Shown here: positions 1-8,923 of the stretch, one piece after another
Layout of the letters: each line of letters starts with the position of its first letter
Numbering within the stretch: position 1 is the stretch's first letter
From: Lachnospiraceae bacterium
GTDB taxonomy: Bacteria > Bacillota > Clostridia > Lachnospirales > Lachnospiraceae
NCBI GenBank assembly: GCA_017455435.1
Contig: JAFTAU010000096.1
Span: 1 to 52,614 of the forward strand
Direction: 5' to 3'
Length of the DNA stretch: 52,614 nt
Translations under genes and position numbers: made by a program
Notes under the pieces: generated by a model
What the model was told of the DNA's origin: nothing
Seen by the model: only the letters and a program-made list of their open reading frames with translations
Database searches by the model: none

Positions 1-36
1 AATAAGAGAGGCATCTTACGGTGCCTCTCTTATTTC
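1..36 (-). terminator. Rho-independent terminator after tRNA-Leu
   Basis: A near-perfect inverted repeat (AATAAGAGAGGCA / TGCCTCTCTTATT around an 8-base loop) lies directly downstream of the tRNA on the minus strand. The arms are AT-rich at the base, so the descending arm ends in TTATT and can act as the U-tract. The symmetry could let it work in both directions. Confidence 0.75.
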
Positions 37-40
37 CTTA

Positions 41-123
41 TGCGGAAGAAGGGACTTGAACCCTCACGTACTTGGTACACATGATCCTTAGTCATGCCTG
101 TCTGCCAATTCCAGCACTTCCGC
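41..123 (-). tRNA. tRNA-Leu (anticodon AAG)
   Basis: The reverse complement folds as a class II tRNA. The acceptor arms GCGGAAG and CTTCCGC pair perfectly, a D-arm with TGG is present, the anticodon loop CTAAGGA gives anticodon AAG (codon CUU), a long variable arm follows, and the T-loop reads GGTTCAAGTCC. The long variable arm and the anticodon identify leucine. The discriminator base is A, as expected for tRNA-Leu. No CCA is encoded after it (the next bases are TAA), so CCA must be added enzymatically. Confidence 0.95.
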
Positions 124-182
124 AAAACGCCTTGCTATGATAGCACGGTTAAATTATAAATGCAAGCCCTTTTTGAAAAAAC

Positions 183-1643
183 TCACAGCGTTTTTTTACG
201 CCAGAGCGAAGGCATCAAAAGAACGAGAATCGGGTAGATTTCGAGCCTTCCGAGCAGCATATCAATAGAAAGAATAATCTTTGCGGGAGCGGACCAGGTG
301 ACAAAATTTCCGGTCGGTCCGACCACCTTCCCCAGTCCGGGGCCGATATTATTGAACGTGGTTACCACAGAAGTAATTGTAGTCACAAAATCCTTTCCCT
401 CAAATGAAAGCAGGATAAAAGAGGCAAACACTATAACGAAATATATCAGCATATAGGTCTTGACTCCGGACAGCACCTCTTCTTCTACTGTGTTTCCGCT
501 CAGACGAATCTTTTCCACGCCTCTCGGTCTGACGATCTTTCTGGTATCGCGCCTGATGATTTTTCCGAGCAGCAAAAGCCTGACGACTTTCATACCGCCG
601 CCGGTCGAGCCCGCGCACGCGCCTATCATCATCAGGATAAACAGGATGCTCTGCGACAGCGCCGGCCACGACGCGAAGTCTGCCGTTGCAAACCCTGTGG
701 TACTGATAATCGAAGCAACGTGAAAAGATGAATCCCTGACTGCATCTCCGACGTGTCCGCTGTACTGCTCCATGCAGGATATATTAATCGTAACTATAAC
801 TATAGATACAAAAACAATCGAAAGATAAAGCCAAAGCTCCCCGTTTTTGAAAGCGTTTTTAAACTTCCGCATCAGTATAAAGAAGAAAACATTGAAATTC
901 ATCGCGAACAGCAGCATAAACACTGTAATGACAACCTCGGCATAGTGATTGCCGTAGGCACCGATACTCGCGTTCCTGACAGAAAAGCCTCCCGTACCCG
1001 CCGTTCCAAAGGTGGTGACAAGAGAATCGTAAACAGGCATTCCGCCAATCACCAATAGAAGAACCTGCAGGACAGTGAGAACCAGATAAATAACATAAAG
1101 AATCTGAGCCGTGTCCCTGGTCTTGGGAACCAGCTTGTCCGCAGCAGGCCCGGGCATTTCGGCCTTCAGGATATACATGGATCTGCCCTGAGCGAGAGGG
1201 ATAATGGCGCTGACAAAAACCAGCACGCCCATGCCGCCCACCCAGTGGGTAAAGCTGCGCCAGAACAACATGCCCTTCGGCAGAGACTCTATATCCGTCA
1301 GTATGCTTGATCCGGTGGTGGTAAATCCGGAAACCGTTTCAAAAAAAGCATCTATATAATCGGGAATGGCGCCCGAGATAACAAAAGGCAGCGCCCCAAA
1401 GGCGGACCAGAGCATCCATACCATTCCCACAATAAAAAACCCGTCTTTTGAATAAATTGCCCTGTCAAAAGATTTTTCTTTTATATTGCCGATACCGCCA
1501 ATCAGAAAAAGTCCCGCGGCAACAGAGGCAAACGGCCACCACGCCTCGCCATATATAATGGAAACGATCATCGGCACAAGCAGAAAAAAGCCCTCAAAAA
1601 AGAGCATTTTTCTAAGCGTGCTTATGACCATTTTTCTGTTCAT
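183..1643 (-). CDS. trkH: Trk-type potassium uptake protein TrkH
   Basis: This is the 486-residue integral membrane K+ translocating subunit of a Trk system. The four-fold repeated pore fold is visible as four filter segments: FTTTG near residue 107, the TAGTGG segment near 215, ISTTGFA near 315, and NNIGPGLG near 432. A glycine-rich GSTGGGMK hinge sits near 350. About ten hydrophobic membrane spans and the usual TrkH length (480-490) support a full-length gene. It starts at ATG with GGAG upstream, 13 bases after trkA. It is the last gene of a run starting at hisS. Conductance should be gated by the RCK protein encoded just upstream; that partner assignment is inferred from adjacency. Confidence 0.93.
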   Translation of the reverse strand: MNRKMVISTLRKMLFFEGFFLLVPMIVSIIYGEAWWPFASVAAGLFLIGGIGNIKEKSFDRAIYSKDGFFIVGMVWMLWSAFGALPFVISGAIPDYIDAFFETVSGFTTTGSSILTDIESLPKGMLFWRSFTHWVGGMGVLVFVSAIIPLAQGRSMYILKAEMPGPAADKLVPKTRDTAQILYVIYLVLTVLQVLLLVIGGMPVYDSLVTTFGTAGTGGFSVRNASIGAYGNHYAEVVITVFMLLFAMNFNVFFFILMRKFKNAFKNGELWLYLSIVFVSIVIVTINISCMEQYSGHVGDAVRDSSFHVASIISTTGFATADFASWPALSQSILFILMMIGACAGSTGGGMKVVRLLLLGKIIRRDTRKIVRPRGVEKIRLSGNTVEEEVLSGVKTYMLIYFVIVFASFILLSFEGKDFVTTITSVVTTFNNIGPGLGKVVGPTGNFVTWSAPAKIILSIDMLLGRLEIYPILVLLMPSLWRKKTL

Positions 1644-1656
1644 AGATTACTCCGGT

Positions 1657-3015
1657 TTATTCAAACACTTCATCGAGACTTTGTACTTTGTTGTGTGTGG
1701 TAACAATGATAACGCTGTCTCCGACCTCTATGGTGTCGTCGCCTCCGGGGATAATTACATTTTTACCCCTGATAATAACCGCTACCAAAAAACCTTTTTT
1801 GACGTTCAAGAGGCGAAGCGGCGTCCCGACATACTCCGTGCCCTCGTGTATAAGAAACTCCAGAGCTTCTATCCTGTTTCCCGCGAGCCTGCAAAGACTC
1901 TCTATGGAATTCAGCTCGGAGGAAGCGGCCAGGGCGCGCACGTACTGCAGAATCTGATTTGCAGTAACTGTCTTTGGCGAAAAAACGCTGTCCAGACCAA
2001 GACCTTCTATCATTTCATTGAATGAAATCTGGCTGACCTTTGCCACAACTTTTTCCACATTCTTTTTTTCGGCATAAATGGAAAGGATAACATTTACCTC
2101 ATCCATACCGGTAAGAGCCACAAAAGCATCCGTCTGATGGATGCCCTCTTCTCCGAGAACCTCTTCATCCGTACCGTCCGCGTTAACGATTATCGCGGAG
2201 GGTAGGAGCTCAGCAAGTTCTTCACATCTTGCCGCGCTGTTCTCAATTATTTTTACAGTCATTCCGTGGGAAATCAGTCTCTCGGCGAGATAATAGGCTA
2301 TTCTGCCACCGCCTACGATAATAACTGTTTTTACGCCGGAACGGAAAGCTTCGATTTTTTTGAAGAAGGCAATCATCTGGGCGTGGTCGGCCGCGACAAA
2401 TATCCTGTCGTTTTCCTCGAGCACGTCCGATCCAACGGGGATAAATGTCTTTTCGCCGCGGACAATCGCGCACATCAGCACTCTTGCTTTATAAACGCGG
2501 CTGATTTCCATGAGCGATTTTCCTATCAGCGGATTGCCTTTTTCAAGCGTGAACTCCACAAGCTCGACCTTTCCGTGTGAAAAAGTTTCGACGTTGTTGG
2601 CTGCAGGGAACAGGAGCACGCGGCTGATCGCTCTCGCGGCCGATCTTTCGGGATTAATGGAAAGAGAAAGCCCGAGATCGTCTTTTATGTAATCAATCTG
2701 CTCAAAATAAACCGGATTTCTGACTCGCGCGATAGTACGCTTCGCGCCCATCTTTCTTACCAGAAGGCACGAAAGCATGTTAATCTCGTCACTGTTGGTA
2801 CAGGCGATTACAACGTCGGCCTCTCCCACGTCCGCCTCTTTCAGAGTGGCGCGGCTCACCGCCTCGCCTTCAACGCAGAGAATATCCTCGATACTTCCTA
2901 CCGCGGCGAGCGATTTGGGATTATTGTCCACCATCACAATATCGTGACCTTCGGAAACGAGCTGTGAGGCAATCTGTGAACCGACCTTGCCGGCGCCGAT
3001 AATAACTATGTGCAT
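1657..3015 (-). CDS. trkA: Trk system regulatory subunit TrkA (two RCK domains)
   Basis: This is a 452-residue cytoplasmic NAD(H)-binding regulator of TrkH. Two complete RCK units are in tandem: the first Rossmann motif is GAGKVG at residues 7-12, the second is GGGRIA near residue 230, and each is followed by a TrkA-C domain (the last ends near the C-terminus with a DSVIIVTTHN strand). The two-RCK length distinguishes it from the single-RCK KtrA encoded next to it. It starts with MHIVIIGAG and sits 49 bases after ktrA and 13 before trkH. Gating by nucleotide binding is known for the family; no regulatory site is visible here. Confidence 0.93.
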   Translation of the reverse strand: MHIVIIGAGKVGSQIASQLVSEGHDIVMVDNNPKSLAAVGSIEDILCVEGEAVSRATLKEADVGEADVVIACTNSDEINMLSCLLVRKMGAKRTIARVRNPVYFEQIDYIKDDLGLSLSINPERSAARAISRVLLFPAANNVETFSHGKVELVEFTLEKGNPLIGKSLMEISRVYKARVLMCAIVRGEKTFIPVGSDVLEENDRIFVAADHAQMIAFFKKIEAFRSGVKTVIIVGGGRIAYYLAERLISHGMTVKIIENSAARCEELAELLPSAIIVNADGTDEEVLGEEGIHQTDAFVALTGMDEVNVILSIYAEKKNVEKVVAKVSQISFNEMIEGLGLDSVFSPKTVTANQILQYVRALAASSELNSIESLCRLAGNRIEALEFLIHEGTEYVGTPLRLLNVKKGFLVAVIIRGKNVIIPGGDDTIEVGDSVIIVTTHNKVQSLDEVFE

Positions 3016-3064
3016 AAAAACCCTGCCTTTAACAAATATTGCCGTATGATTTTATCATAAGCAG

Positions 3065-3709
3065 CTATATCTTGAAACATTTTTTTATTTCGGCAAGCTC
3101 TCCGAGCGCAAACAGGGTGTCGCCTAAGGCAAATACCGTGTCGGGTTTCGGAATTTCGACCTTGCCGCCGCGCTTTACCGCGATAATATTTATACTGTAT
3201 TTTTTTCTGATATCAAGCTGCGAAAGCGTCCTGCCGTTCCATTCAGCGGGCAGTTCAAGCTCGAAAATAGAATGATTGCCGTCAAACTGAATAAAATCCA
3301 GAATACCGTTTGAGGCGTATTTGGTGGCCACCCGCATGGCCATTTCCTTTTCGGGGTAGACGACCTCGTCCGCGCCGTTTCTGAGAAGGAATTTTACCTG
3401 AATATCATTGACTGCTCTGGAAACAACCACCCTGGCTCCGAGATCCTTTAAAATAGAGGTCGTCTCAAGCGAAGATTGGAAATCCTCCCCTATCGTGACT
3501 ATGCAGACGCTGAACTCAGATACATCGAGTGTCCGCATAAAATCCGCGTTGGTGCACTCTCCTATCCGCGCATCAGTAACGAAAGGCAGAATCGCGTTTA
3601 TCCTGTCTTCGTTTTTGTCAACCACCATCACCTCACAGCCCAGCTCGCTCATGCGTCTGGCAATATGCATACCAAAGCGTCCCGCTCCGATTATCAATGC
3701 AGAATCCAT
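3065..3709 (-). CDS. ktrA: Ktr potassium uptake regulatory subunit KtrA
   Basis: This 214-residue single-RCK protein has the nucleotide-binding motif GAGRFG at residues 7-12, an acidic residue ending strand 2 (VVDKNED), and a C-terminal TrkA-C domain. Its length and the PEKEMAMRVA segment match the KtrA/KtrC family, whose octameric rings gate KtrB. The start ATG follows an AGGAG site that overlaps the end of ktrB, leaving nine bases between the genes, so the two are almost certainly co-translated. Whether it also gates the neighbouring TrkH cannot be told from sequence. Confidence 0.92.
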   Translation of the reverse strand: MDSALIIGAGRFGMHIARRMSELGCEVMVVDKNEDRINAILPFVTDARIGECTNADFMRTLDVSEFSVCIVTIGEDFQSSLETTSILKDLGARVVVSRAVNDIQVKFLLRNGADEVVYPEKEMAMRVATKYASNGILDFIQFDGNHSIFELELPAEWNGRTLSQLDIRKKYSINIIAVKRGGKVEIPKPDTVFALGDTLFALGELAEIKKCFKI

Positions 3710-3718
3710 AATTTTCTC

Positions 3719-5059
3719 CTATCCAACGTTTATATTTTCAAGCGGCAGTCCCGATCCCGACGCTCCTTCAGACGGAAGCGCGGCGTAAATGAGGGTGAGT
3801 CCTCCGACTCTGCCGAAAAACATCAGTATCATAAGAAGCAGCCTCGACGCAAGCGACAGGGAGGGCGTTATGCCGAGCGTGAGTCCCACAGTTCCTATTG
3901 CGGAACCCGTCTCAAACAGGCAGGAAAGCAGTGGAAGGCTCTCAACACGACTGATTATCAGAGCCGCGCCTATAAACAGAGCTATATACATAAACAAAAT
4001 AGCTCCGGCGCTGCGTATAGCGTCCTCCGGAATACGCCGTTTAAATCCGGTAACATCTTTTTTGCGACCGAAAACAGCCACCGCGGCAAGAAACAGTACA
4101 GCTATGGTGGTAGTCTTCATACCGCCGGCTGTAGAGCCCGGAGAGCCTCCGACCAGCATAAGAATAATCATGATAAATATCCCGGGCTGGCTAATGGCTG
4201 TGAGATCTGCCGTATTAAATCCCGCGGTTCTGGTGGTAACGGACTGGAACAACGAGGAAAGAATCCTTTCTTTCATCGGAAGATCCGAAAACTCAAATAC
4301 AAAGAAAAGCACCGCAGGCACAATTATCAGCGTCAGCGACGTAAAAAGGATGATTTTGCTCTGAAGGCTGTATTTTGATATGTGATGCCTGTTCGTCTTT
4401 ACGTCGTTCCACGTCAGAAATCCGATTCCTCCGATAATGATCAGCAGCATTATTATCACGTTTACGTAGACCGAACCGGCATAGGAAGTGAGCGAGGAAA
4501 ACGAGGTTTTTATGCCCATCAGGTCAAATCCGGCATTACAAAAGGCGGATACAGAGTGGAAAATCGAATAGTACACACCTCTGAAAAATCCGAATTCGGA
4601 TATAAATCTCGGCGACAAAAGAAGCGCGCCGGTAAGCTCCACGAGCAGAGATCCCTTTATGATAAAACCGGCGAGGTGCATTATGCCGCCGAGCGAGCCC
4701 GCGGAAATAGAGCCCTTCATCATTTCCCTTTGACGAAGTCCGATCTTTCTGCCCATGGCTCTGAGAAGCAGGAGTCCGATGGTAATCACGCCCATGCCGC
4801 CAATCTGTATCAGAATGAGTATTACGAGCTGTCCGAACACGGACCAGTAGGTGGCAGTATCCCTGACCACAAGTCCCGTAACGCAGGTTGCCGAGACAGA
4901 CGTGAATATCGCGTCGGAAAACGGCGTAAACTCACCCGTCGCGGAAGAAACCGGCAGTGAAAGCAATAAGGCTCCCAAAAGGATTATCGAGAAAAATCCC
5001 GCTATGATAACCCTAAAGGAAGCCGTGCTCTGTTTAATAGTGCGTTTTTTCTCTTTTAT
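3719..5059 (-). CDS. ktrB: Ktr potassium uptake membrane subunit KtrB, apparent ATA start
   Basis: This is the K+ translocating subunit of a KtrAB system, about 446 residues. The four filter segments are visible (SATCVTGLV, SAFCNAGFD, TTRTAGFN, GSAIGTVGL), as is the GSTAGGMKT hinge. The first usual start codon in the frame is a TTG at 4978, but it lacks a ribosome site and would remove the family-typical basic N-terminus and most of the first membrane helix. Extending upstream gives IKEKKRTIKQ followed by a hydrophobic helix. GAGGT lies seven bases before an ATA codon at 5057-5059, just after the aspS stop. I take that ATA as the likely start; a sequencing error (ATG read as ATA) is the main alternative. 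Confidence 0.85.
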   Translation of the reverse strand: MKEKKRTIKQSTASFRVIIAGFFSIILLGALLLSLPVSSATGEFTPFSDAIFTSVSATCVTGLVVRDTATYWSVFGQLVILILIQIGGMGVITIGLLLLRAMGRKIGLRQREMMKGSISAGSLGGIMHLAGFIIKGSLLVELTGALLLSPRFISEFGFFRGVYYSIFHSVSAFCNAGFDLMGIKTSFSSLTSYAGSVYVNVIIMLLIIIGGIGFLTWNDVKTNRHHISKYSLQSKIILFTSLTLIIVPAVLFFVFEFSDLPMKERILSSLFQSVTTRTAGFNTADLTAISQPGIFIMIILMLVGGSPGSTAGGMKTTTIAVLFLAAVAVFGRKKDVTGFKRRIPEDAIRSAGAILFMYIALFIGAALIISRVESLPLLSCLFETGSAIGTVGLTLGITPSLSLASRLLLMILMFFGRVGGLTLIYAALPSEGASGSGLPLENINVG

Positions 5060-5071
5060 AGCCGTTACCTC

Positions 5072-6874
5072 TTACTGCTCTTCTTTGTCTTTGACAATCG
5101 AAAGATGAAGCTCCGAGAGCTGCTTTTCATCAACCATATCAGGCGCGTTAGTCATAAGACATGACGCGTCTTTGTTCTTGGGGAAGGCGATGACGTCTCT
5201 GATGCTGTCCGCGCCGCACATCAGCATTGCTACGCGGTCAAGACCGTACGCCAGTCCGCCGTGAGGCGGCACGCCGTATCTGAAGGCATCCAGAAGAAAG
5301 CCGAATCTTTCATGAGCCTGTTCCTTTGTGAAACCGAGCACCTCAAACATTTTCTCCTGAAGATTGCTCTGGTGAATACGGATGGAGCCGCCGCCTATCT
5401 CATTGCCGTTGAGTGTGATATCGTAGGCTCTTGCGCGGACCTTTCCGGGATCGGTGTCAAGCAGAGGGATATCTTCTTCCTTGGGCATGGTGAAAGGATG
5501 GTGCATGGCAACAAACCTGCCCTCTTCTTCGCTCCACTCCAGCAGCGGGAAATCAGTAATCCACAGGAATCTGAAATCATCCTTGCGGGTAAGATTCAGT
5601 TCCTGTGCCATCTGCAGCCTGAGCGCTCCGAGCACGTTGAATACGAGGCTGTCCTTGTCAGCGGCAAAGAGGAGCAGATCTCCGTTTTCGGCTTCCAGCG
5701 CGGTCTTAATGGCGTTCATCTCGTCCTCTGTCATAAACTTCGCGAACGAGGATTTGTCCCCGCCGTCCTCGGCGCAGCCCACTGCGATATAGGCGAGACC
5801 CTTCGCGCCGATGCCCTTTGCGGCTTCCACAAGGGCGTCAATCTTTTTCCTGGGCATATGTCCCTGTCCCTTGACATTGATACCACGAACGCTTCCGCCG
5901 GCCTCGAGTGCGCCCGTAAAGACTCCGAAGCCGCAATTCTTAACTATATCAGAGATGTTTTTCAGCTCCATGCCAAAGCGGATATCCGGCTTGTCAGAAC
6001 CGAATCTGTCCATAGCCTCGCTGTAAGGCATGCGCTGAATGGGAAGCTGAATATCAATGCCGAGGGTTTCCTTGAAAACAAATGCCAGCAATCTCTCGTT
6101 GATATTCATTACGTCTTCTTCGTCAACGAAAGAGCATTCTATGTCTATCTGAGTGAAATCGGGCTGTCTGTCGGCTCTCAGGTCCTCATCTCTGAAGCAT
6201 CTGGCAATCTGGAAATATCTGTCATAACCTGCCACCATAAGAAGCTGTTTGAAAAGCTGAGGCGACTGCGGCAGTGCGTAAAAGCAGCCGGGATGCACAC
6301 GGCTGGGAACCAGGTAGTCTCTGGCGCCCTCGGGAGTGCTCTTTGTCAGAAGAGGGGTCTCAACTTCGATAAAACCCTCACCAACCATAAACTGTCTGGT
6401 AAGATTGGCAATTTTGCTGCGCATAATGAGATTGCGCTGCATATCCGGCCTGCGAAGATCCAGAAACCTGTACTGAAGTCGAAGCTCCTCGCGTGTATTG
6501 ATATCCTCTTCAATAGGGAAAGGCGGAGTGTCCGATTCTGCCAGAACGCGCAGCTCTTTTACAAGCAGCTCGATGCTGCCCGTGGCAAGGTTTTCGTTCG
6601 CCGCTGCGGAACGCCTTTCGATGACGCCTGTCGCGGCCAGGACATATTCGTTTCTGATGCAGTAAGCCTTTGCAAAATCTTCTTCGGACAGGACTGTCTT
6701 GTCAAATTTGAGCTGCAGAATGCCGCTGCGGTCGCGCAGATCGACAAAAATAATCGTGCCGATGTTGCGGCGTCTCGCGGCCCAACCCATGACCGTAACG
6801 GTCTGACCGATATTACTCTCGTTAACCTCAGTGCATCTGTGAGTGCGATGCATACCCCTCATTGATTCAGGCAT
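5072..6874 (-). CDS. aspS: Aspartyl-tRNA synthetase
   Basis: This 600-residue class II synthetase charges tRNA-Asp. An OB-fold anticodon-binding domain comes first (about residues 1-110, with the GWAARRRN strand). Motif 2 follows, recognisable as FRDEDLRADRQPDFTQ. Then comes the bacterial GAD insertion (about 290-420). Motif 3 is GLAYGLDRVAM near the C-terminus. The length matches the bacterial-type enzyme rather than the shorter archaeal type. The start ATG is preceded by GGAGGAA; an internal ATG four codons on is less well placed. It lies 23 bases after hisS and 12 before ktrB, so the synthetases and K+ systems look co-transcribed. Confidence 0.96.
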   Translation of the reverse strand: MPESMRGMHRTHRCTEVNESNIGQTVTVMGWAARRRNIGTIIFVDLRDRSGILQLKFDKTVLSEEDFAKAYCIRNEYVLAATGVIERRSAAANENLATGSIELLVKELRVLAESDTPPFPIEEDINTREELRLQYRFLDLRRPDMQRNLIMRSKIANLTRQFMVGEGFIEVETPLLTKSTPEGARDYLVPSRVHPGCFYALPQSPQLFKQLLMVAGYDRYFQIARCFRDEDLRADRQPDFTQIDIECSFVDEEDVMNINERLLAFVFKETLGIDIQLPIQRMPYSEAMDRFGSDKPDIRFGMELKNISDIVKNCGFGVFTGALEAGGSVRGINVKGQGHMPRKKIDALVEAAKGIGAKGLAYIAVGCAEDGGDKSSFAKFMTEDEMNAIKTALEAENGDLLLFAADKDSLVFNVLGALRLQMAQELNLTRKDDFRFLWITDFPLLEWSEEEGRFVAMHHPFTMPKEEDIPLLDTDPGKVRARAYDITLNGNEIGGGSIRIHQSNLQEKMFEVLGFTKEQAHERFGFLLDAFRYGVPPHGGLAYGLDRVAMLMCGADSIRDVIAFPKNKDASCLMTNAPDMVDEKQLSELHLSIVKDKEEQ

Positions 6875-6897
6875 TTATGATTTTCCTCCGGTTAATA

Positions 6898-8154
6898 TTA
6901 TTGTATGGGATTTATAAAATATTCTTTTATTTCTTCGATTCCGTCTGCCTCGAGCTGAGACTTCTGGAATTTTTTATTTTTAGCCATTGTTAGAAGCGAA
7001 ACCTCGCAGCCCTCGCGCCTCAGCTCTCCGGCCTCACTTATTATCTGAGCCATTCTTTCGCCGGGCATATTCTTTTCTATAAGAAAAGCCACGCGGCGCC
7101 GCTCATCCGGAATCTTAAAGCCCTGTTCCAGAAGGATTGTTATAATGCGCTCAAATCCTATCGAAAAGCCGCAGGCGGGAACGGATCTGCCGGTGAACTT
7201 TTCTACCATCCCGTCATATCTTCCGCCGCCTCCGCAGGAAGCGCCGAAATCTGCTATCTCAATTTCAAAGACCGGGCCGGTATAATAGCCCATGCCTCTG
7301 ACGAGCGTAGGATCGAAAACAAGGTCGTAAGCCCCGTCAGCGGACGAAGCCGCGGCAATGATTGATTTAAGGTTTGTAACGATCTCCGGGTCTGCGTAGT
7401 TTCCAAGAAGCTCCGCAAATAAGTCCAGTGAAGGCTTTCCGCCTTCAAATGCCGCAAAGAATGCCTGCAGCTTTTCCGACACGGAAGCCTCAAAGCCGGC
7501 TTCGCACAGCTCGCGGCAGACTCCGTCCATACCGATCTTGTCGAGCTTGTCCATGATAACGAACATCTGTCCGCAGCATTCGCGGCTGACGCCGCAGTAA
7601 TCGGCAGTGGCAGTAAGCAGCCTGCGGTCGTTGATTTTTACCTTAAAGCCCTTAAAACCGATCTTATTGAGCAGCGTACAGGTGGCCAGAATAAGCTCTG
7701 TTTCGGCCAGATTGCCTGCCTCGCCTATTATGTCTATATCGCACTGGTAAAACTGTCTGAAACGCCCTCTCTGCGGCCTGTCGGCGCGGAAAACCGGACC
7801 GATCTGCAGCGCCTTGAAGGGCTTTGGAAGCTCCGCCTCATTATTTGAATAATACCTCACCAGCGGTACGGTCAGATCGTATCTGAGGCCGCTGTCGGAA
7901 AGGTCTTCCTCTGTCTGTGCCTCATTTATGCGGAGCTTTTCACCGCGTTTTAACACTTTGAAAATAAGCTTTTCGTTATCCCCGCCCTGTTTGCTGAGCA
8001 GATTGTCGAGGCTCTCCATTACGGGTGTTTCTATCGGAGTAAATCCAAAACTGCGATATGTTTCTTTTACGAGCGAAATAAGATAATCCCTGAGACGCAT
8101 CTCCGGGGGAAGAATATCCTTCATTCCGTTTATAGGTTTTTTAACAAGCGGCAT
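6898..8154 (-). CDS. hisS: Histidyl-tRNA synthetase
   Basis: This 418-residue class II synthetase attaches histidine to tRNA-His. Motif 1 lies near residue 40 (TPVMESLDN), motif 2 includes RGRFRQFYQCDID near 130, and the two histidine-specific signatures LVRGMGYYTG and SCGGGGRYDG are intact. The C-terminal anticodon domain begins near residue 325. The ATG follows an AGAGG site. It is the first gene of the hisS-aspS run; its leader is too short to hold a T-box riboswitch, which many Firmicutes use for this gene pair. Confidence 0.96.
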   Translation of the reverse strand: MPLVKKPINGMKDILPPEMRLRDYLISLVKETYRSFGFTPIETPVMESLDNLLSKQGGDNEKLIFKVLKRGEKLRINEAQTEEDLSDSGLRYDLTVPLVRYYSNNEAELPKPFKALQIGPVFRADRPQRGRFRQFYQCDIDIIGEAGNLAETELILATCTLLNKIGFKGFKVKINDRRLLTATADYCGVSRECCGQMFVIMDKLDKIGMDGVCRELCEAGFEASVSEKLQAFFAAFEGGKPSLDLFAELLGNYADPEIVTNLKSIIAAASSADGAYDLVFDPTLVRGMGYYTGPVFEIEIADFGASCGGGGRYDGMVEKFTGRSVPACGFSIGFERIITILLEQGFKIPDERRRVAFLIEKNMPGERMAQIISEAGELRREGCEVSLLTMAKNKKFQKSQLEADGIEEIKEYFINPIQ

Positions 8155-8187
8155 AACAAACCTCTGATTTTTAGATTTAACCTTTGT

Positions 8188-8216
8188 ATTATACCATTAA
8201 CGTGTTAATAATACAA
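8188..8216 (-). promoter_or_regulatory. hisS operon promoter with an overlapping inverted repeat
   Basis: On the minus strand a perfect TATAAT (8188-8193) lies about 35 bases before the hisS ATG. A weak TTGTAT sits 17 bases further upstream. The spacer contains the palindrome TTAAC-AC-GTTAA (8197-8208), placed where a repressor could block polymerase. The -10 is convincing; the operator role is inference. Confidence 0.5.
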
Positions 8217-8230
8217 ACATCCGTCACACA

Positions 8231-8261
8231 AAGAAAAACCGGAATAGTCTCTTATTCCGGC
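8231..8261 (-). terminator. Terminator of the V-ATPase operon
   Basis: On the minus strand CCGGAATAAGAGACTATTCCGG forms an eight-base-pair stem followed by TTTTTC, directly downstream of the last V-ATPase gene and before hisS. It separates the two transcription units. Confidence 0.85.
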
Positions 8262-8271
8262 GGGTAGGTCT

Positions 8272-8922
8272 TTATTTGAAATCGTGCGCCTGACTCAGCA
8301 CCATTTCCTTTACTTTGAGGAGCCTGACTTTTGTGGCGTTCTCATTTTCCTCCAGCTTCATGGTTATATATTTAATGTTTTCCTGAAGCTCCGGAATCAT
8401 GACATATTCCAGAGCGTTTACGCGCCTGCGGGTCTTTTCTATCTCTTCGGCGAGAAGCTGCATGGTCTTTTCCACCTGTGCGAGCATCAGCATATCCTCA
8501 AAGACCTTTGAGAGCGCGTCCAGCGTGTCATCCAGCTCTCCGGACGTCTGCGCAAAGCCGTATGGATAAATTTCCGATGGGTCGCTGCCTTTTGTCCGGA
8601 AAGTGTATTCAGGTACATTAACGCTCATTATATTGCGAAAGCTTGTTTCGAGCTCAACGCTGCGTCTCGGATACATAAGCGCCTGCTGCAGCATCGCCGG
8701 TGACATAACCGAACCTGCCACCTGCATCGAGGCAAAGGCTCTGGTGAGCCCCTCTTCCACTGTCAGTCGCAGCTCTTTATTCTGTTTTATGACCTCCATA
8801 AAACGGCGCATCAGCTCATCTCTCTTGTCCTTGAGAAGTTTGTGTCCGCGGACTGCGGTTTTAAGCCGCCCTTTGAGCTGATTGAGCACCATTCTGGTGG
8901 GAGTAACGGCCTTTCGCGCCAT
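8272..8922 (-). CDS. atpD: V-type ATP synthase subunit D
   Basis: This 216-residue central rotor shaft subunit turns inside the A3B3 head and connects to subunit F. Its N-terminal signature TRMVLNQLKGRLKTA and C-terminal helix form the long antiparallel coiled coil of the D family; the middle (about residues 70-140) is the globular part. The length matches the family (about 205-225). AGGAG lies just before the ATG, one base after the subunit B stop. Last gene of the operon. Confidence 0.95.
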   Translation of the reverse strand: MARKAVTPTRMVLNQLKGRLKTAVRGHKLLKDKRDELMRRFMEVIKQNKELRLTVEEGLTRAFASMQVAGSVMSPAMLQQALMYPRRSVELETSFRNIMSVNVPEYTFRTKGSDPSEIYPYGFAQTSGELDDTLDALSKVFEDMLMLAQVEKTMQLLAEEIEKTRRRVNALEYVMIPELQENIKYITMKLEENENATKVRLLKVKEMVLSQAHDFK

Positions 8923-8923
8923 G

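Noticed and set aside
5261-6865. 534-codon plus-strand frame opposite aspS
   Set aside because: It mirrors the aspS codons; there is no ribosome site and no recognisable domain, and the minus-strand product is certain.
8154-8271. T-box riboswitch before hisS
   Set aside because: The leader after the predicted promoter is only about 30 bases and has no T-box sequence.
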